DNA of 64,000 nt, from the NCBI GenBank assembly GCA_964399345.1, contig CAYNQE010000002.1, positions 30,893 to 94,892 on the forward strand, read 5' to 3'. This DNA is from UBA2100 sp964399345. GTDB taxonomy: Bacteria > Patescibacteriota > Minisyncoccia > Phycocordibacterales > UBA2100. The notes below the pieces were generated by a model. That model did no database searches. It was given only the letters and a program-made list of their open reading frames with translations, and was not told the origin of the DNA. A program made the position numbers and the translations under genes. Below are positions 7,125 to 14,469 of the stretch, in pieces. Each line of letters begins with the position of its first letter. Positions within the stretch are counted from its first letter, which is position 1.

Positions 7125-7381
7125 ATTTTACCAGACAAAATATCTGAGTGCATTTTGTCTACATCCTTATAACTCGAAAGCGTTTTTGTGTCTTCGTTAA
7201 AGGCTTTCAGCGTTTCCTTATTGGGAATAGAAACACTAAACGGTATACCTTGATGTAGAATCGTACTCTTCAAGAACACCCTAAAAGCGTCTGTGGTAGA
7301 AAGTCCAATCTCACTAAAGATACGTTCTGCATCACGCTTTAACTTAGGCTCAACACGAGCTTGAATTATTTGAGTTTTCAT
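7121..7381 (-). CDS. RelB/DinJ-family antitoxin
   Basis: An 86-residue protein opening MKTQIIQARVEPKLKRDAER with IFSEIGLSTTDAFRVFLKS, the ribbon-helix-helix DNA-binding N terminus of RelB/DinJ antitoxins; the C-terminal half would neutralise a toxin. The cognate toxin reading frame overlaps the stop codon by ATGA but breaks after 28 codons. The gene begins 38 bp downstream of the rplE stop on the same strand, so it may be transcribed from the ribosomal operon. Confidence 0.82.
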   Translation of the reverse strand: MKTQIIQARVEPKLKRDAERIFSEIGLSTTDAFRVFLKSTILHQGIPFSVSIPNKETLKAFNEDTKTLSSYKDVDKMHSDILSGKI

Positions 7382-7419
7382 AATTACAGTGCACTACACC
7401 TGACGTACAATGCAAGAAT

Positions 7420-7959
7420 TTACTCTTCTTTCTTTATCGGCAATCCTAACTCTCGAAGGAGTGCTTCAGCTTCTTCTTTAGTCTTTGCTGTAGTTACAAA
7501 TGTAATTCCAAAACCAAATACATCCCTTAGTTCTTCATCTGCCGCCTCCGGGAAGATGGTATGTTCTTTAATTCCGATTGAGTAGTTACCCATCTCATCA
7601 ATTCCACTAACGTTTAATCCTCTAAAGTCTCGAGTACGTGGAAGAGCTATGTGAATTAATTTATCTAAAAAGTCTCCCATTCTTTTACCTCTAAGGGTAA
7701 CTGAGTGTCCAATTACAGTTCCCTCTCTTAACTTAAAGGTAGCAATTGATTTCTTTGCAACGTTTGCTTTAGGTTTTTGTCCTGTGATTTGTGCTAATCG
7801 GTCAATTACAAGTTCAATCTTGTTCTTCTCTTTCATAGAACCAACCTTTGCCGCAACTACAATCTTAGTAAGCTTAGGAGTTTGCATTTTGTTAGTGTAG
7901 CCAAACTGCTTCTTTAGGGTATCGAACATCTTTATTTGTTTTTCTGTTGTTGTTTGCAT
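7420..7959 (-). CDS. rplE: 50S ribosomal protein L5
   Basis: 5S rRNA-binding protein of the large subunit. The 179-residue sequence contains MQTPKLTKIVVAAKVGSMKE, IGHSVTLRGKRMGDFLDKLI, LPRTRDFRGLN and the C-terminal FGFGITFVTTAKTKEEAEALL, all L5 hallmarks. It is the last gene of the upstream ribosomal block; the next ribosomal gene, rpsN, is 1.8 kb away beyond an accessory insertion. Confidence 0.97.
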   Translation of the reverse strand: MQTTTEKQIKMFDTLKKQFGYTNKMQTPKLTKIVVAAKVGSMKEKNKIELVIDRLAQITGQKPKANVAKKSIATFKLREGTVIGHSVTLRGKRMGDFLDKLIHIALPRTRDFRGLNVSGIDEMGNYSIGIKEHTIFPEAADEELRDVFGFGITFVTTAKTKEEAEALLRELGLPIKKEE

Positions 7960-7960
7960 A

Positions 7961-8269
7961 TTACTTTATTACTGTTCCGCTGTTTTTTGCAACACGAACT
8001 CTTTTACCGCTCTCTCGCTTAATACCAATTCTAGTTGGCTTTCCGCTCTTTGGATCAACCAAGGATACGTTTGATACGTGAATCGGAAGAGTCTTGTCTA
8101 CAATCTGTCCACTTTGTCCTCTCGTACGAGACTTTTGGTGACGCTTTGCAACACTTACTCCTTCAACGATAACCTTATCTTGTGTAGGAAGTGCTCGTAA
8201 AACAGTCCCAGACTTTCCTTTGTCCTTTCCTGCGATAACTATTACTTTGTCTCCTTTTTTGATTTTCAT
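7961..8269 (-). CDS. rplX: 50S ribosomal protein L24
   Basis: Assembly-initiator protein of the large subunit. The start MKIKKGDKVIVIAGKDKGKS is selected because it is the conserved KOW-motif N terminus; an upstream in-frame Met would overlap rplN. The GKDKGKSGTVLRALPTQDKV KOW segment and VEGVSVAKRHQK are typical. Length is 102 residues. Spacing to rplE is 1 bp. Confidence 0.95.
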   Translation of the reverse strand: MKIKKGDKVIVIAGKDKGKSGTVLRALPTQDKVIVEGVSVAKRHQKSRTRGQSGQIVDKTLPIHVSNVSLVDPKSGKPTRIGIKRESGKRVRVAKNSGTVIK

Positions 8270-8273
8270 ATAT

Positions 8274-8645
8274 TTATACAACCTCAGGGGCTAAGTTAAC
8301 GATCTTTTGATATCCACGCTCAGCTAATTCACGAGGAACTGGGCCGAAAACACGTGTTCCGCGAGGCTCTTTCTTGTCTTTTTCAACAATAACAACAGCG
8401 TTTTCATCAAAACGAATGTATGAACCATCACGACGACGGAAAGGCTGTACCTGTCGAACAACAACTCCACGTAGCACGTCTTTCTTCTTTACTTGCTTTC
8501 GTGGTTCTACTGATTGTATTGAAAGTACTACTTCGTCTCCGATACGGGCGTATCGACGCTTTGAACCTCCTAGGACCTTGAATACGCGCCCAATCTTTCC
8601 ACCGGCGTTATCGGCAACTTTCACTATTGTTTGTGGTTGAATCAT
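8274..8645 (-). CDS. rplN: 50S ribosomal protein L14
   Basis: Large-subunit protein at the intersubunit bridge. The 123-residue sequence opens MIQPQTIVKVADNAGGKIGR and ends with RVFGPVPRELAERGYQKIVN; both are signature regions. Arg-rich RRRDGSYIRFDENAVVI is also conserved. It is packed tightly between rpsQ and rplX. Confidence 0.97.
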   Translation of the reverse strand: MIQPQTIVKVADNAGGKIGRVFKVLGGSKRRYARIGDEVVLSIQSVEPRKQVKKKDVLRGVVVRQVQPFRRRDGSYIRFDENAVVIVEKDKKEPRGTRVFGPVPRELAERGYQKIVNLAPEVV

Positions 8646-8646
8646 A

Positions 8647-8880
8647 TTAGCTTTCTATTACGAAGTTCTTATTCTTTGAAATTGGTCGAGACTCTCGTAT
8701 TACAACCTTATCTCCAAGTACGGCAGTATTCTCAGGATCGTGCACAAGATATTTCTTAACTTGCTTAACAAACTTCTTGTACTTAGGATGCTTAACGTAG
8801 CGAGAAACAGCAACCTTTGCGGTTTTTTCCATTGAGGTTCCTACAACGGTTCCACGTAGTGTTTTTCCTTTTGTTTCCAT
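8647..8880 (-). CDS. rpsQ: 30S ribosomal protein S17
   Basis: Primary 16S rRNA-binding protein with an OB fold. The 77 residues include LRGTVVGTSMEKTAKVAVSR, HPKYKKFVKQVKKYLVHDPE and VVIRESRPISKNK, corresponding to the family signature GDxVxIxExRPxSKxK. It starts 1 bp after rpmC. Confidence 0.96.
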   Translation of the reverse strand: METKGKTLRGTVVGTSMEKTAKVAVSRYVKHPKYKKFVKQVKKYLVHDPENTAVLGDKVVIRESRPISKNKNFVIES

Positions 8881-8881
8881 A

Positions 8882-9073
8882 TTAATTTTCTAACTTACTC
8901 CGCATATTAAGTTCCGTCAAGATCTTTGCTACTGCATGGCGTGTATTTCGTCCCTCTTTAACATTACGAACACGGGATCCAGCGTTCTTGAATCGAAATT
9001 CACGAAGCTCCTCTCGTTTTTCTTTAACAAGCTTCTCCAAGTCTTTAACGCTTTTTTTCTTTAAATCAATCAT
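8882..9073 (-). CDS. rpmC: 50S ribosomal protein L29
   Basis: Small helical large-subunit protein near the exit tunnel. The start MIDLKKKSVKDLEKLVKEKR is preferred to an earlier in-frame Met that would overlap rplP. KEKREELREFRFKNAGSR and NTRHAVAKILTELNMR are the two helices, including the family signature around the second. Length is 63 residues. Confidence 0.94.
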   Translation of the reverse strand: MIDLKKKSVKDLEKLVKEKREELREFRFKNAGSRVRNVKEGRNTRHAVAKILTELNMRSKLEN

Positions 9074-9074
9074 A

Positions 9075-9494
9075 TTATCGTTCAACTATCTTAGTCTTCA
9101 TGGACATTTTCATGCCAGCTTTGCGCAAAGCAGAGCGTGCAGTTTCTTCATCTACTCCGTCTACTTCAAACAAAACGCGCCCTGCACGAACTTCACTCAC
9201 GTAGCCTACAGGATCTCCTTTTCCTTTTCCCATACCTACTTCGGCTGCTTTTCTTGTTATAGGTCGGTCTGGGAAAATACGTATCCACATTTTTCCAGTC
9301 TTTCCTACTGTTCGTACAATTACTTTACGCGCTGCTTCAATTTGATTTGAAGTAACTCTAGCTTGAGCCATTGCCTTAAGTCCGTATGACCCAAAAGAGA
9401 CAGTAACTCCTCGTGTATCAGGACGTGCGAGTTTCTTAGGGTTCTTACGCCTAGTCTGCCACTTTCGATGTTTTGCTTTCTTTGGGAATAACAT
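9075..9494 (-). CDS. rplP: 50S ribosomal protein L16
   Basis: Large-subunit protein near the peptidyl transferase centre. The start is MLFPKKAKHRKWQTRRK; the longer frame would run into rpsC. VTSNQIEAARKVIVRTVGKT, WIRIFPDRPITRKAAEVGMG and KGDPVGYVSEVRAGRVLFEV are canonical L16 segments. Length is 139 residues. Confidence 0.97.
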   Translation of the reverse strand: MLFPKKAKHRKWQTRRKNPKKLARPDTRGVTVSFGSYGLKAMAQARVTSNQIEAARKVIVRTVGKTGKMWIRIFPDRPITRKAAEVGMGKGKGDPVGYVSEVRAGRVLFEVDGVDEETARSALRKAGMKMSMKTKIVER

Positions 9495-9495
9495 A

Positions 9496-10164
9496 TTATT
9501 TTTTATCTTCGAATACGTCTCCTCGGTATATCCACACCTTAATACCAACTACTCCGTATGGTAGGTATGCCTGTTCCTTAACGTAATCAATATCTGCTCT
9601 AAAAGTCTGCAAAGGAACTCGCCCTCTCTTGATTTGCTCACGACGAGCCATTTCAGCACCTCCCAAACGTCCTGAAAGAAGTATTCTAACTCCCTTAACA
9701 TCGCGATTTGCCATAACCTTCTCTACTGTTTGCTTAAGAATACGTCGGTGAGGCATTCTTTTTTCAAGCCCTTCGGCTATCATGTATGCAACAACTGCAG
9801 CGTGAGACTCAGGAGATCGTACTTCTTCAACATCAATCTTTACTTTTGGCTTATCTTCTCCAAGCTTTAGTTTCTTAAGCTGTTTGTTTATATCAACTAA
9901 AAGAGATTGTGTTCCTTCTCCTGAACGTCCGATAACCATACCAGGACGTGAAGTTTTAATAGTTAGTCGTAGCTCTTTCTCTCCTCTTTCTATTTCAAGA
10001 GATGTTACGTAAAATCCACGCAACCTTTTCTTAAGGTAAGCACGTAAAAAAGTATCGATTTTAAGATTCTCTCTGTATTGTTTTGGTGTAGCACCAAACC
10101 ATCGTGACTTCCAGTCACGGATAATTCCTAGTCTATGTGCGTATGGGTGTACTGTGTGTGTCAT
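9496..10164 (-). CDS. rpsC: 30S ribosomal protein S3
   Basis: Forms part of the mRNA entry channel. The 222-residue sequence begins MTHTVHPYAHRLGIIRDWKS, carries a type II KH domain with IKTSRPGMVIGRSGEGTQSL, and the S3 C-terminal signature GRLGGAEMARREQIKRGRVP. The final segment VWIYRGDVFEDKK is typical. It overlaps neither neighbour; spacing to rplP is 1 bp. Confidence 0.97.
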   Translation of the reverse strand: MTHTVHPYAHRLGIIRDWKSRWFGATPKQYRENLKIDTFLRAYLKKRLRGFYVTSLEIERGEKELRLTIKTSRPGMVIGRSGEGTQSLLVDINKQLKKLKLGEDKPKVKIDVEEVRSPESHAAVVAYMIAEGLEKRMPHRRILKQTVEKVMANRDVKGVRILLSGRLGGAEMARREQIKRGRVPLQTFRADIDYVKEQAYLPYGVVGIKVWIYRGDVFEDKK

Positions 10165-10167
10165 ATA

Positions 10168-10491
10168 TTATTTGTCTCCTAAAACCAACGTTACTTTACT
10201 CTTTCGACGTCGAAATGGTGTTGCACGCCCGAAAGCTCGTGGTCGCCATCTTCGTAGCTCCATACCTTGATCTACTCGAATGTCTTTAACAATCAAGTTC
10301 TCAGTATCTTTCTTCAAATCTTTAGCGTTTGCCACTGCTGATTCAAGAAGTTTCTTAAGAGCAGGAGCTGACTTCTTATCGATAAACGTTAGAAGCGCTT
10401 TTGCCTTTTCAACATCCTTACCACGAATAAGATCCGCTACTAAACGTACCTTTCTAGGTGATTGAGAGTAATTTTTAAGAAATGCTTTCAT
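10168..10491 (-). CDS. rplV: 50S ribosomal protein L22
   Basis: Lines the peptide exit tunnel. The 107-residue protein has SQSPRKVRLVADLIRGKDVE, KKLLESAVANAKDLKKD, and the beta-hairpin region GMELRRWRPRAFGRATPFRR that reaches into the tunnel. It lies between rpsS and rpsC with 2-3 bp gaps. Confidence 0.97.
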   Translation of the reverse strand: MKAFLKNYSQSPRKVRLVADLIRGKDVEKAKALLTFIDKKSAPALKKLLESAVANAKDLKKDTENLIVKDIRVDQGMELRRWRPRAFGRATPFRRRKSKVTLVLGDK

Positions 10492-10493
10492 AA

Positions 10494-10820
10494 TTATGCG
10501 GCTTTGGCTGCTTTGGCTGCTTGGATCTCAGCATCTTTCTTTTTCTGCTCCATTTCCTTTTGCATCTTTCCACCGTGTCGACGGAAAGTTTTGGTAGGAG
10601 AAAATTCTCCAAGCTTGTGTCCTACCATGTCTTCAGTAACAAAAACTTCTGTGTGAACACGTCCGTTGTGTACTCCAAAAACAAATCCAACCATCTCAGG
10701 TGAGATGTCGCTTCTCCGTGCCCATGTCTTAATAACACCAGCAGAATCTGGAGTCTTTCCTTCAATTTTTTTAAGTAATTTGGGGTCAACGTATGGCCCT
10801 TTTTTAAGTGATCTTGTCAT
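10494..10820 (-). CDS. rpsS: 30S ribosomal protein S19
   Basis: Small-subunit head protein. The start is MTRSLKKGPYVDPKLLKKIE; a longer in-frame extension contains no S19 features and covers the promoter. TWARRSDISPEMVGFVFGVH and MVGHKLGEFSPTKTFRRHGG are family signatures. A C-terminal Lys/Ala-rich tail extends it to 108 residues. It heads a block cut off from rplB by an insertion and has its own promoter at 10896-10924. Confidence 0.96.
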   Translation of the reverse strand: MTRSLKKGPYVDPKLLKKIEGKTPDSAGVIKTWARRSDISPEMVGFVFGVHNGRVHTEVFVTEDMVGHKLGEFSPTKTFRRHGGKMQKEMEQKKKDAEIQAAKAAKAA

Positions 10821-10874
10821 ATTGTATGTAATATTGCCTGTGTTAAGTACGTGTCTTACTTTGCAATAAAAAGC

Positions 10875-10924
10875 CGCCCTAATGGCGTGGGCCATATACT
10901 ATTGCATTTGAAGTTATAAGTCAA
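10875..10924 (-). promoter_or_regulatory. Promoter and 5'-terminal stem-loop of rpsS block
   Basis: Minus strand TTGACT (10919-10924), 17 bp, TAGTAT (10896-10901). The predicted transcript begins near 10889, at once followed by a stem CGCC/GGCG (10887-10875) and the run CTTTTTATT. A start-proximal hairpin plus U-run of this kind recurs before other translation genes. Confidence 0.6.
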
Positions 10925-10979
10925 TGGTGTTTGCGTTATCTCTATATATTAGTAATATTCAGACAGAAAGGAGGCAATC

Positions 10980-11255
10980 ATGCCCAAATCCGTACAAACA
11001 CTTTTTGAAGTATCTCAGATGGGTGTAATCACAGCCTGTAAAGTGCCTCATGATTTTGATTATGCAGATCCTGAACTTACACATAAGTATGTGGGACCTG
11101 AAGAGGCTATTACTCTTGCAATAGTATTTACTCAAAGAGCCTTGAACACGCCCACCCAGTGGGAAAAGTTCCCTGAATTAAGGGGCCGACTAAAGGCTCT
11201 TCAAACCGGTCCGGACTCAGTAATCACAGAAGCTGAGGCTAGAGTCCCCGCTTAA
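10980..11255 (+). CDS. Orphan protein inserted between rpsS and rplB
   Basis: A 91-residue soluble protein beginning MPKSVQTLFEVSQMGVITAC, transcribed against the ribosomal genes. It has a strong ribosome-binding site GAAAGGAGGCAATC before the ATG and a likely promoter TTGCGT-16 bp-TAATAT starting near 10930. Its stop codon lies in the loop of the terminator at 11244-11265. Composition is richer in G+C than the ribosomal genes. No family is recognised. Its presence interrupts the usually unbroken rplB-rpsS junction. Confidence 0.75.
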   Translation: MPKSVQTLFEVSQMGVITACKVPHDFDYADPELTHKYVGPEEAITLAIVFTQRALNTPTQWEKFPELRGRLKALQTGPDSVITEAEARVPA

Positions 11256-11265
11256 TCGCGGGGAC
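11244..11265 (+). terminator. Terminator shared by orphan gene and rplB
   Basis: GTCCCCGC / GCGGGGAC with a 6-nt loop holding the TAA stop of the plus-strand gene, then CGTTCTTTTA. Being symmetric, it could also end minus-strand transcripts leaving rplB, 8 bp away. Confidence 0.75.
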
Positions 11266-11272
11266 CGTTCTT

Positions 11273-12115
11273 TTACTTCCTCTTTCCAACTTTTCGTCGT
11301 TTAACGATAAGCTTGTTTGAATATTTCTTTGGTTTTCGCGTCTTCTGACCCTTTCCTGTAGGCTTACCCCACTTAGAACGAGCTCTTCGGTGACCACGTC
11401 CGGCTTTTCCTTCACCACCACCATGAGGGTGATCTACGGCGTTCATGGCAGATCCGCGAACTGTTGGGCGTATACCCATGTGCCGAGCACGTCCGGCTTT
11501 TCCAATTTTCATTAGTTTGTGTTCGTCATTTGAAACCTCCCCAATACATGCCCAAGAAGTACTCAAAACTTTTCGAACTTCACTTGAAGGCATTTTTAGT
11601 TGAGTGTAACCTGCGTCGTGTGCGATAACTTCAGCGTAGTTACCAGCTGAACGTACTAATTTAGCGCCCCCTTCAGGCTTTATCTCAATGTTGTATACAA
11701 AAGTACCAATTGGAATCTTTCCAAGAGGAAGACGACTTGCTGGCTTAACAGGGGCATCATCGGCCACTAAGAAAGTATCGTTAACTTCAACAGACTTAGG
11801 AATTACAACGTATCGTCTCTCTCCATCGGCATAAAGTGCAAGACCAATGTATGCTGTTCGGTTTGGATCGTACTCAATAGTTTCAATCTTTGCGGGAATT
11901 CCTTTTTTATTATACAAAAAGTCCATTTCTCGCCACTTTCTTTTGTGTCCTCCACCTTTGTGACGAGTAGTTATTCGCCCTTGTGAGTTACGTCCAACTC
12001 CTCTTTTCATTCCCTTAGTTAAAGACTTAAGTGGCTTACTTGCTGTTACTTTTTCTTTATATGAAACGACTGTCATTCCTCGGCGTCCTGGTGTTGTTGG
12101 TTTATATTTTTTCAT
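11273..12115 (-). CDS. rplB: 50S ribosomal protein L2
   Basis: Core large-subunit protein needed for subunit association. The 280-residue sequence contains GRITTRHKGGGHKRKWREMD, IGTFVYNIEIKPEGGAKLVR and the signature around the catalytic-centre region, RPTVRGSAMNAVDHPHGGGE. The basic C terminus GKGQKTRKPKKYSNKLIVKR is usual. It is the last gene of the rplC-rplD-rplW-rplB block and is followed by a terminator rather than by rpsS. Confidence 0.98.
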   Translation of the reverse strand: MKKYKPTTPGRRGMTVVSYKEKVTASKPLKSLTKGMKRGVGRNSQGRITTRHKGGGHKRKWREMDFLYNKKGIPAKIETIEYDPNRTAYIGLALYADGERRYVVIPKSVEVNDTFLVADDAPVKPASRLPLGKIPIGTFVYNIEIKPEGGAKLVRSAGNYAEVIAHDAGYTQLKMPSSEVRKVLSTSWACIGEVSNDEHKLMKIGKAGRARHMGIRPTVRGSAMNAVDHPHGGGEGKAGRGHRRARSKWGKPTGKGQKTRKPKKYSNKLIVKRRKVGKRK

Positions 12116-12117
12116 AC

Positions 12118-12468
12118 TTACATTAGAGTGATCTTATCTCCCTTGGCAAGGTATACGTAGGCTTTCTTACCTCCTGATTTAACCCCTTTAATACCTGTTC
12201 GGACATTTCTCTTTGTCTTTTTGGCAATAGTAGTTACGTGAACCTTAACTGGATCTACTTTGTAGATTAGCTTTATTGCTTCTTTAATCTGTTTCTTGTT
12301 AGCATCAGGGGCTACATCGAAAACATAAACGCCTCTTTCAATACCCATGGTAGCCTTTTCGGTAATACGAGGGTGTGTTAAAACTCTAGCGATATTTTCT
12401 TTACCACTGGTAGTAACTTCAGCTACCGCCCCCTTCTTCTCTTCTTCTTTTTTTCCAAATAGTGCCAT
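12118..12468 (-). CDS. rplW: 50S ribosomal protein L23
   Basis: Lies at the exit tunnel and docks trigger factor and SRP. The core after residue 28 reads VLTHPRITEKATMGIERGVY, then DVAPDANKKQIKEAIKLIYK and VHVTTIAKKTKRNVRTGIKG. An N-terminal extension of about 25 residues rich in Lys/Glu precedes it, making the protein 116 residues. It lies 2 bp before rplB. Confidence 0.95.
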   Translation of the reverse strand: MALFGKKEEEKKGAVAEVTTSGKENIARVLTHPRITEKATMGIERGVYVFDVAPDANKKQIKEAIKLIYKVDPVKVHVTTIAKKTKRNVRTGIKGVKSGGKKAYVYLAKGDKITLM

Positions 12469-12472
12469 AAAA

Positions 12473-13135
12473 TTATTTTGATCGCTCTTCTAACTCTTTA
12501 ACTCCTTCTGCCGGATTAACAATTACGATTGTCTTGTATCGTAGTGCCTCAACCGGGTTAAGGTTTCGAACCTCACCTAGTTTAACGTTTGCGAAGTTAC
12601 TAAAACTCTTTTGTGCTAATACATCCTTCTCTGGTGTTGCAATGTATGCTGCATTAAATTTCTTTGAAGAAAGAGTCTCGAATCCTTTAATTGAAGAGAG
12701 TTTTGCTAGTACCGCTTTAGCCTCAGACGTCTTAGGTGCCTTAAATTCTAGTGAATCTAGGAAAAGAATCTCTCCATCTTTGTGCTTCTTTGAAAGAACA
12801 CTGTATAGTGCCTTCGCACGCATCTTTTTGTTGATCTTCTTTGCAAAGTTTCGATCGTTTCGTGGACCAAAGGTAACTCCCCCTCCTCTCCAGATTGGTG
12901 AACGGCTTGAACCATGTCGCGCTCGTCCAGTTCCTTTCTGCTTCCAAGGCTTTTTACCTCCACCCTTTACTTCTCCACGCATTTTTGTGTGGGCAATAGC
13001 ACTTCGAGCGTTTGCCTGCATACCTACAACCACCTGATGTACTAGATCAGCATTCCACTTTGTATCGAAAACAATGTCAGATACTTCAATCTGTGTTCCT
13101 TTCTTTCCTGTTTGTGTGTATACGTCTATTTTCAT
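12473..13135 (-). CDS. rplD: 50S ribosomal protein L4
   Basis: Tunnel protein and, in some bacteria, a regulator of the S10 operon. The 220-residue protein has the long loop KMRGEVKGGGKKPWKQKGTG and RARHGSSRSPIWRGGGVTFG, which is the L4 signature, and the C-terminal alpha/beta domain with LNPVEALRYKTIVIVNPAEG. Spacing to rplW and rplC is 4 bp. Confidence 0.97.
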   Translation of the reverse strand: MKIDVYTQTGKKGTQIEVSDIVFDTKWNADLVHQVVVGMQANARSAIAHTKMRGEVKGGGKKPWKQKGTGRARHGSSRSPIWRGGGVTFGPRNDRNFAKKINKKMRAKALYSVLSKKHKDGEILFLDSLEFKAPKTSEAKAVLAKLSSIKGFETLSSKKFNAAYIATPEKDVLAQKSFSNFANVKLGEVRNLNPVEALRYKTIVIVNPAEGVKELEERSK

Positions 13136-13139
13136 AATA

Positions 13140-13742
13140 TTATCCGCGTATTTCTACGAGTGTTCCAGGGCGACCGGGTATTGCCCCTGAAATTACCAAT
13201 GTGTTGGTATCTTTATCAATTTGTAGAACCTTTAAGTTCTTTACGGTAATTCTGTCAGACCCCATTCTTCCTGCCATTCTTAGTCCCTTAAGAACTCTCT
13301 GTGGTCCAGTTGATCCAATTGATCCAGGACGACGCTCTGAGTGCTTGTTACCGTGAGTACGTGGTCCTCCTGCAAAGTTGTGTCGTTTAACAACACCCTG
13401 GTTACCTTTACCTTTGCTTATAGCGCTAACCGTTACGTTATCACCAACTTCAAAAGAAGTAACATCGATAACATCTCCTTTGTTAGTCTCACCTGTTTCC
13501 ATTCGGAATTCTCGTACTGTTTTAAAAGCTCCAAGATCACCAAAGTGTCCCTTTTGCGCTTTCTTTAAGTTCTTTTCTTTTTGAGTTTCGAATCCAACTT
13601 GGACAGATTCATACCCGTCAGTTTCTCCTTTAACCTGAGTTATAGTTATCGGTCCTGATGAAACAACTGTTGCAGGAAAAACCTTTCCGGCTTCGTCGAA
13701 AATTTGAGTCATCTTTTGTTTTCTTCCAAGAATGAATTTCAT
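13140..13742 (-). CDS. rplC: 50S ribosomal protein L3
   Basis: Early-assembling large-subunit protein. The start MKFILGRKQKMTQIFDEAGK is the conserved opening; an upstream in-frame Met is ignored. GNQGVVKRHNFAGGPRTHGN and HSERRPGSIGSTGPQRVLKG match the L3 signature and the tip that approaches the peptidyl transferase centre. Length is 200 residues. It starts a block cut from rpsJ by an insertion; its promoter is at 13831-13858. Confidence 0.97.
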   Translation of the reverse strand: MKFILGRKQKMTQIFDEAGKVFPATVVSSGPITITQVKGETDGYESVQVGFETQKEKNLKKAQKGHFGDLGAFKTVREFRMETGETNKGDVIDVTSFEVGDNVTVSAISKGKGNQGVVKRHNFAGGPRTHGNKHSERRPGSIGSTGPQRVLKGLRMAGRMGSDRITVKNLKVLQIDKDTNTLVISGAIPGRPGTLVEIRG

Positions 13743-13751
13743 ATGTATAAA

Positions 13752-13858
13752 AATCACGGCAGGTAAGCCGTGTGTTAACAGTGCATACCATTGGTTCCCG
13801 AGGGAACTTAGCCATCCTTAAGACTCAAAGAGTATACATGAGAGTTTTGTTTGTGCAA
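13752..13858 (-). promoter_or_regulatory. Promoter and hairpin leader of rplC block
   Basis: Minus strand TTGCAC (13853-13858), 16 bp, TATACT (13831-13836). The roughly 80-nt leader contains GTTCC/GGAAC with a CTCG loop and CACGGC/GCCGTG with a 6-nt loop followed by ATTTTTAT, about 10 nt before the start codon. The second hairpin looks like an attenuator. Confidence 0.6.
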
Positions 13859-13865
13859 GAGTTAA

Positions 13866-13893
13866 CCCTCGCCAAGACAAATCCCGGCGAGGG
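13866..13893 (-). terminator. Hairpin terminator after the inserted secreted-protein gene
   Basis: CCCTCGCC / GGCGAGGG, 8-bp perfect stem with a 12-nt loop, 22 bp after the stop of the gene at 13916-14356. The T-run is weak on the minus strand (GGTTAACTCTT). Confidence 0.6.
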
Positions 13894-13915
13894 CCATTTT
13901 CACTAGTACCAGTTC

Positions 13916-14356
13916 TTACAGAACTCGTCCTTTTCGCATGCGGATCGTTATCTCGCAATTCAAAGAACTCATCCTAAAGCTGATTTTAGCGTTTTTTCTC
14001 AGAAGGCTGAGTGTTTTCTTTTTCGCCACAATTATTGCGGCTGGAAAACTCGCCTTTGATGCACCGTAAGTTGGGAATTTCGTCGTTCCCTTCCCAATGG
14101 TACATACACCCCCCACTAAATACTGACCGTGAGGTGCTTTGACAAGAAAGGCACTGCAATGCCCCTTGTCTCGAACACCCTTGGAGGTGCTGGAGCATTT
14201 CGCGGCAGCCTTCCTCACTGCCACCTCCACACTGTCGGCAGTGGCTCCACCTTGCCCAGTAACACTGACCGCGATGACATCGATTTTGCCGGCACCTGCA
14301 AAAGATGGAGCAAGTAAGAGAAGGCTAAATAATGCCGTAAAAATTAACCGGGACAT
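13916..14356 (-). CDS. Secreted orphan protein between rpsJ and rplC
   Basis: A 146-residue protein with a clear signal peptide (MSRLIFTALFSLLLLAPSFA, cleavage after AGA near residue 22). The mature part holds five cysteines, suggesting disulphides, and a basic C terminus ITIRMRKGRVL. A good site GAAAGGATGTCAA precedes the ATG and TTGACA-16 bp-TACAAG lies about 60-80 bp upstream. Higher G+C than its neighbours. It interrupts the rpsJ-rplC junction and is fenced by terminators on both sides. No family recognised. Confidence 0.72.
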   Translation of the reverse strand: MSRLIFTALFSLLLLAPSFAGAGKIDVIAVSVTGQGGATADSVEVAVRKAAAKCSSTSKGVRDKGHCSAFLVKAPHGQYLVGGVCTIGKGTTKFPTYGASKASFPAAIIVAKKKTLSLLRKNAKISFRMSSLNCEITIRMRKGRVL

Positions 14357-14432
14357 TTGACATCCTTTCTATGCAACACAGAGTCACATATATACACTTG
14401 TACCACGTTCAAACAAAATGTCAACACAAAAA

Positions 14433-14454
14433 ACCGCCCTCTTATGAGGGCGGT
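14433..14454 (-). terminator. Strong terminator after rpsJ
   Basis: ACCGCCCTC / GAGGGCGGT with a 4-nt loop, flanked by A6 and T6, so it should act in both directions. It ends the tuf-rpsJ transcript just after the rpsJ stop. Confidence 0.85.
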
Positions 14455-14469
14455 TTTTTGCAAAACGGA

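Noticed and set aside
12534..13037. A 167-codon plus-strand frame opposite rplD
   Set aside because: It lies entirely antisense to a certain ribosomal gene and has the Ser/Phe/Pro-rich composition of a shadow frame.
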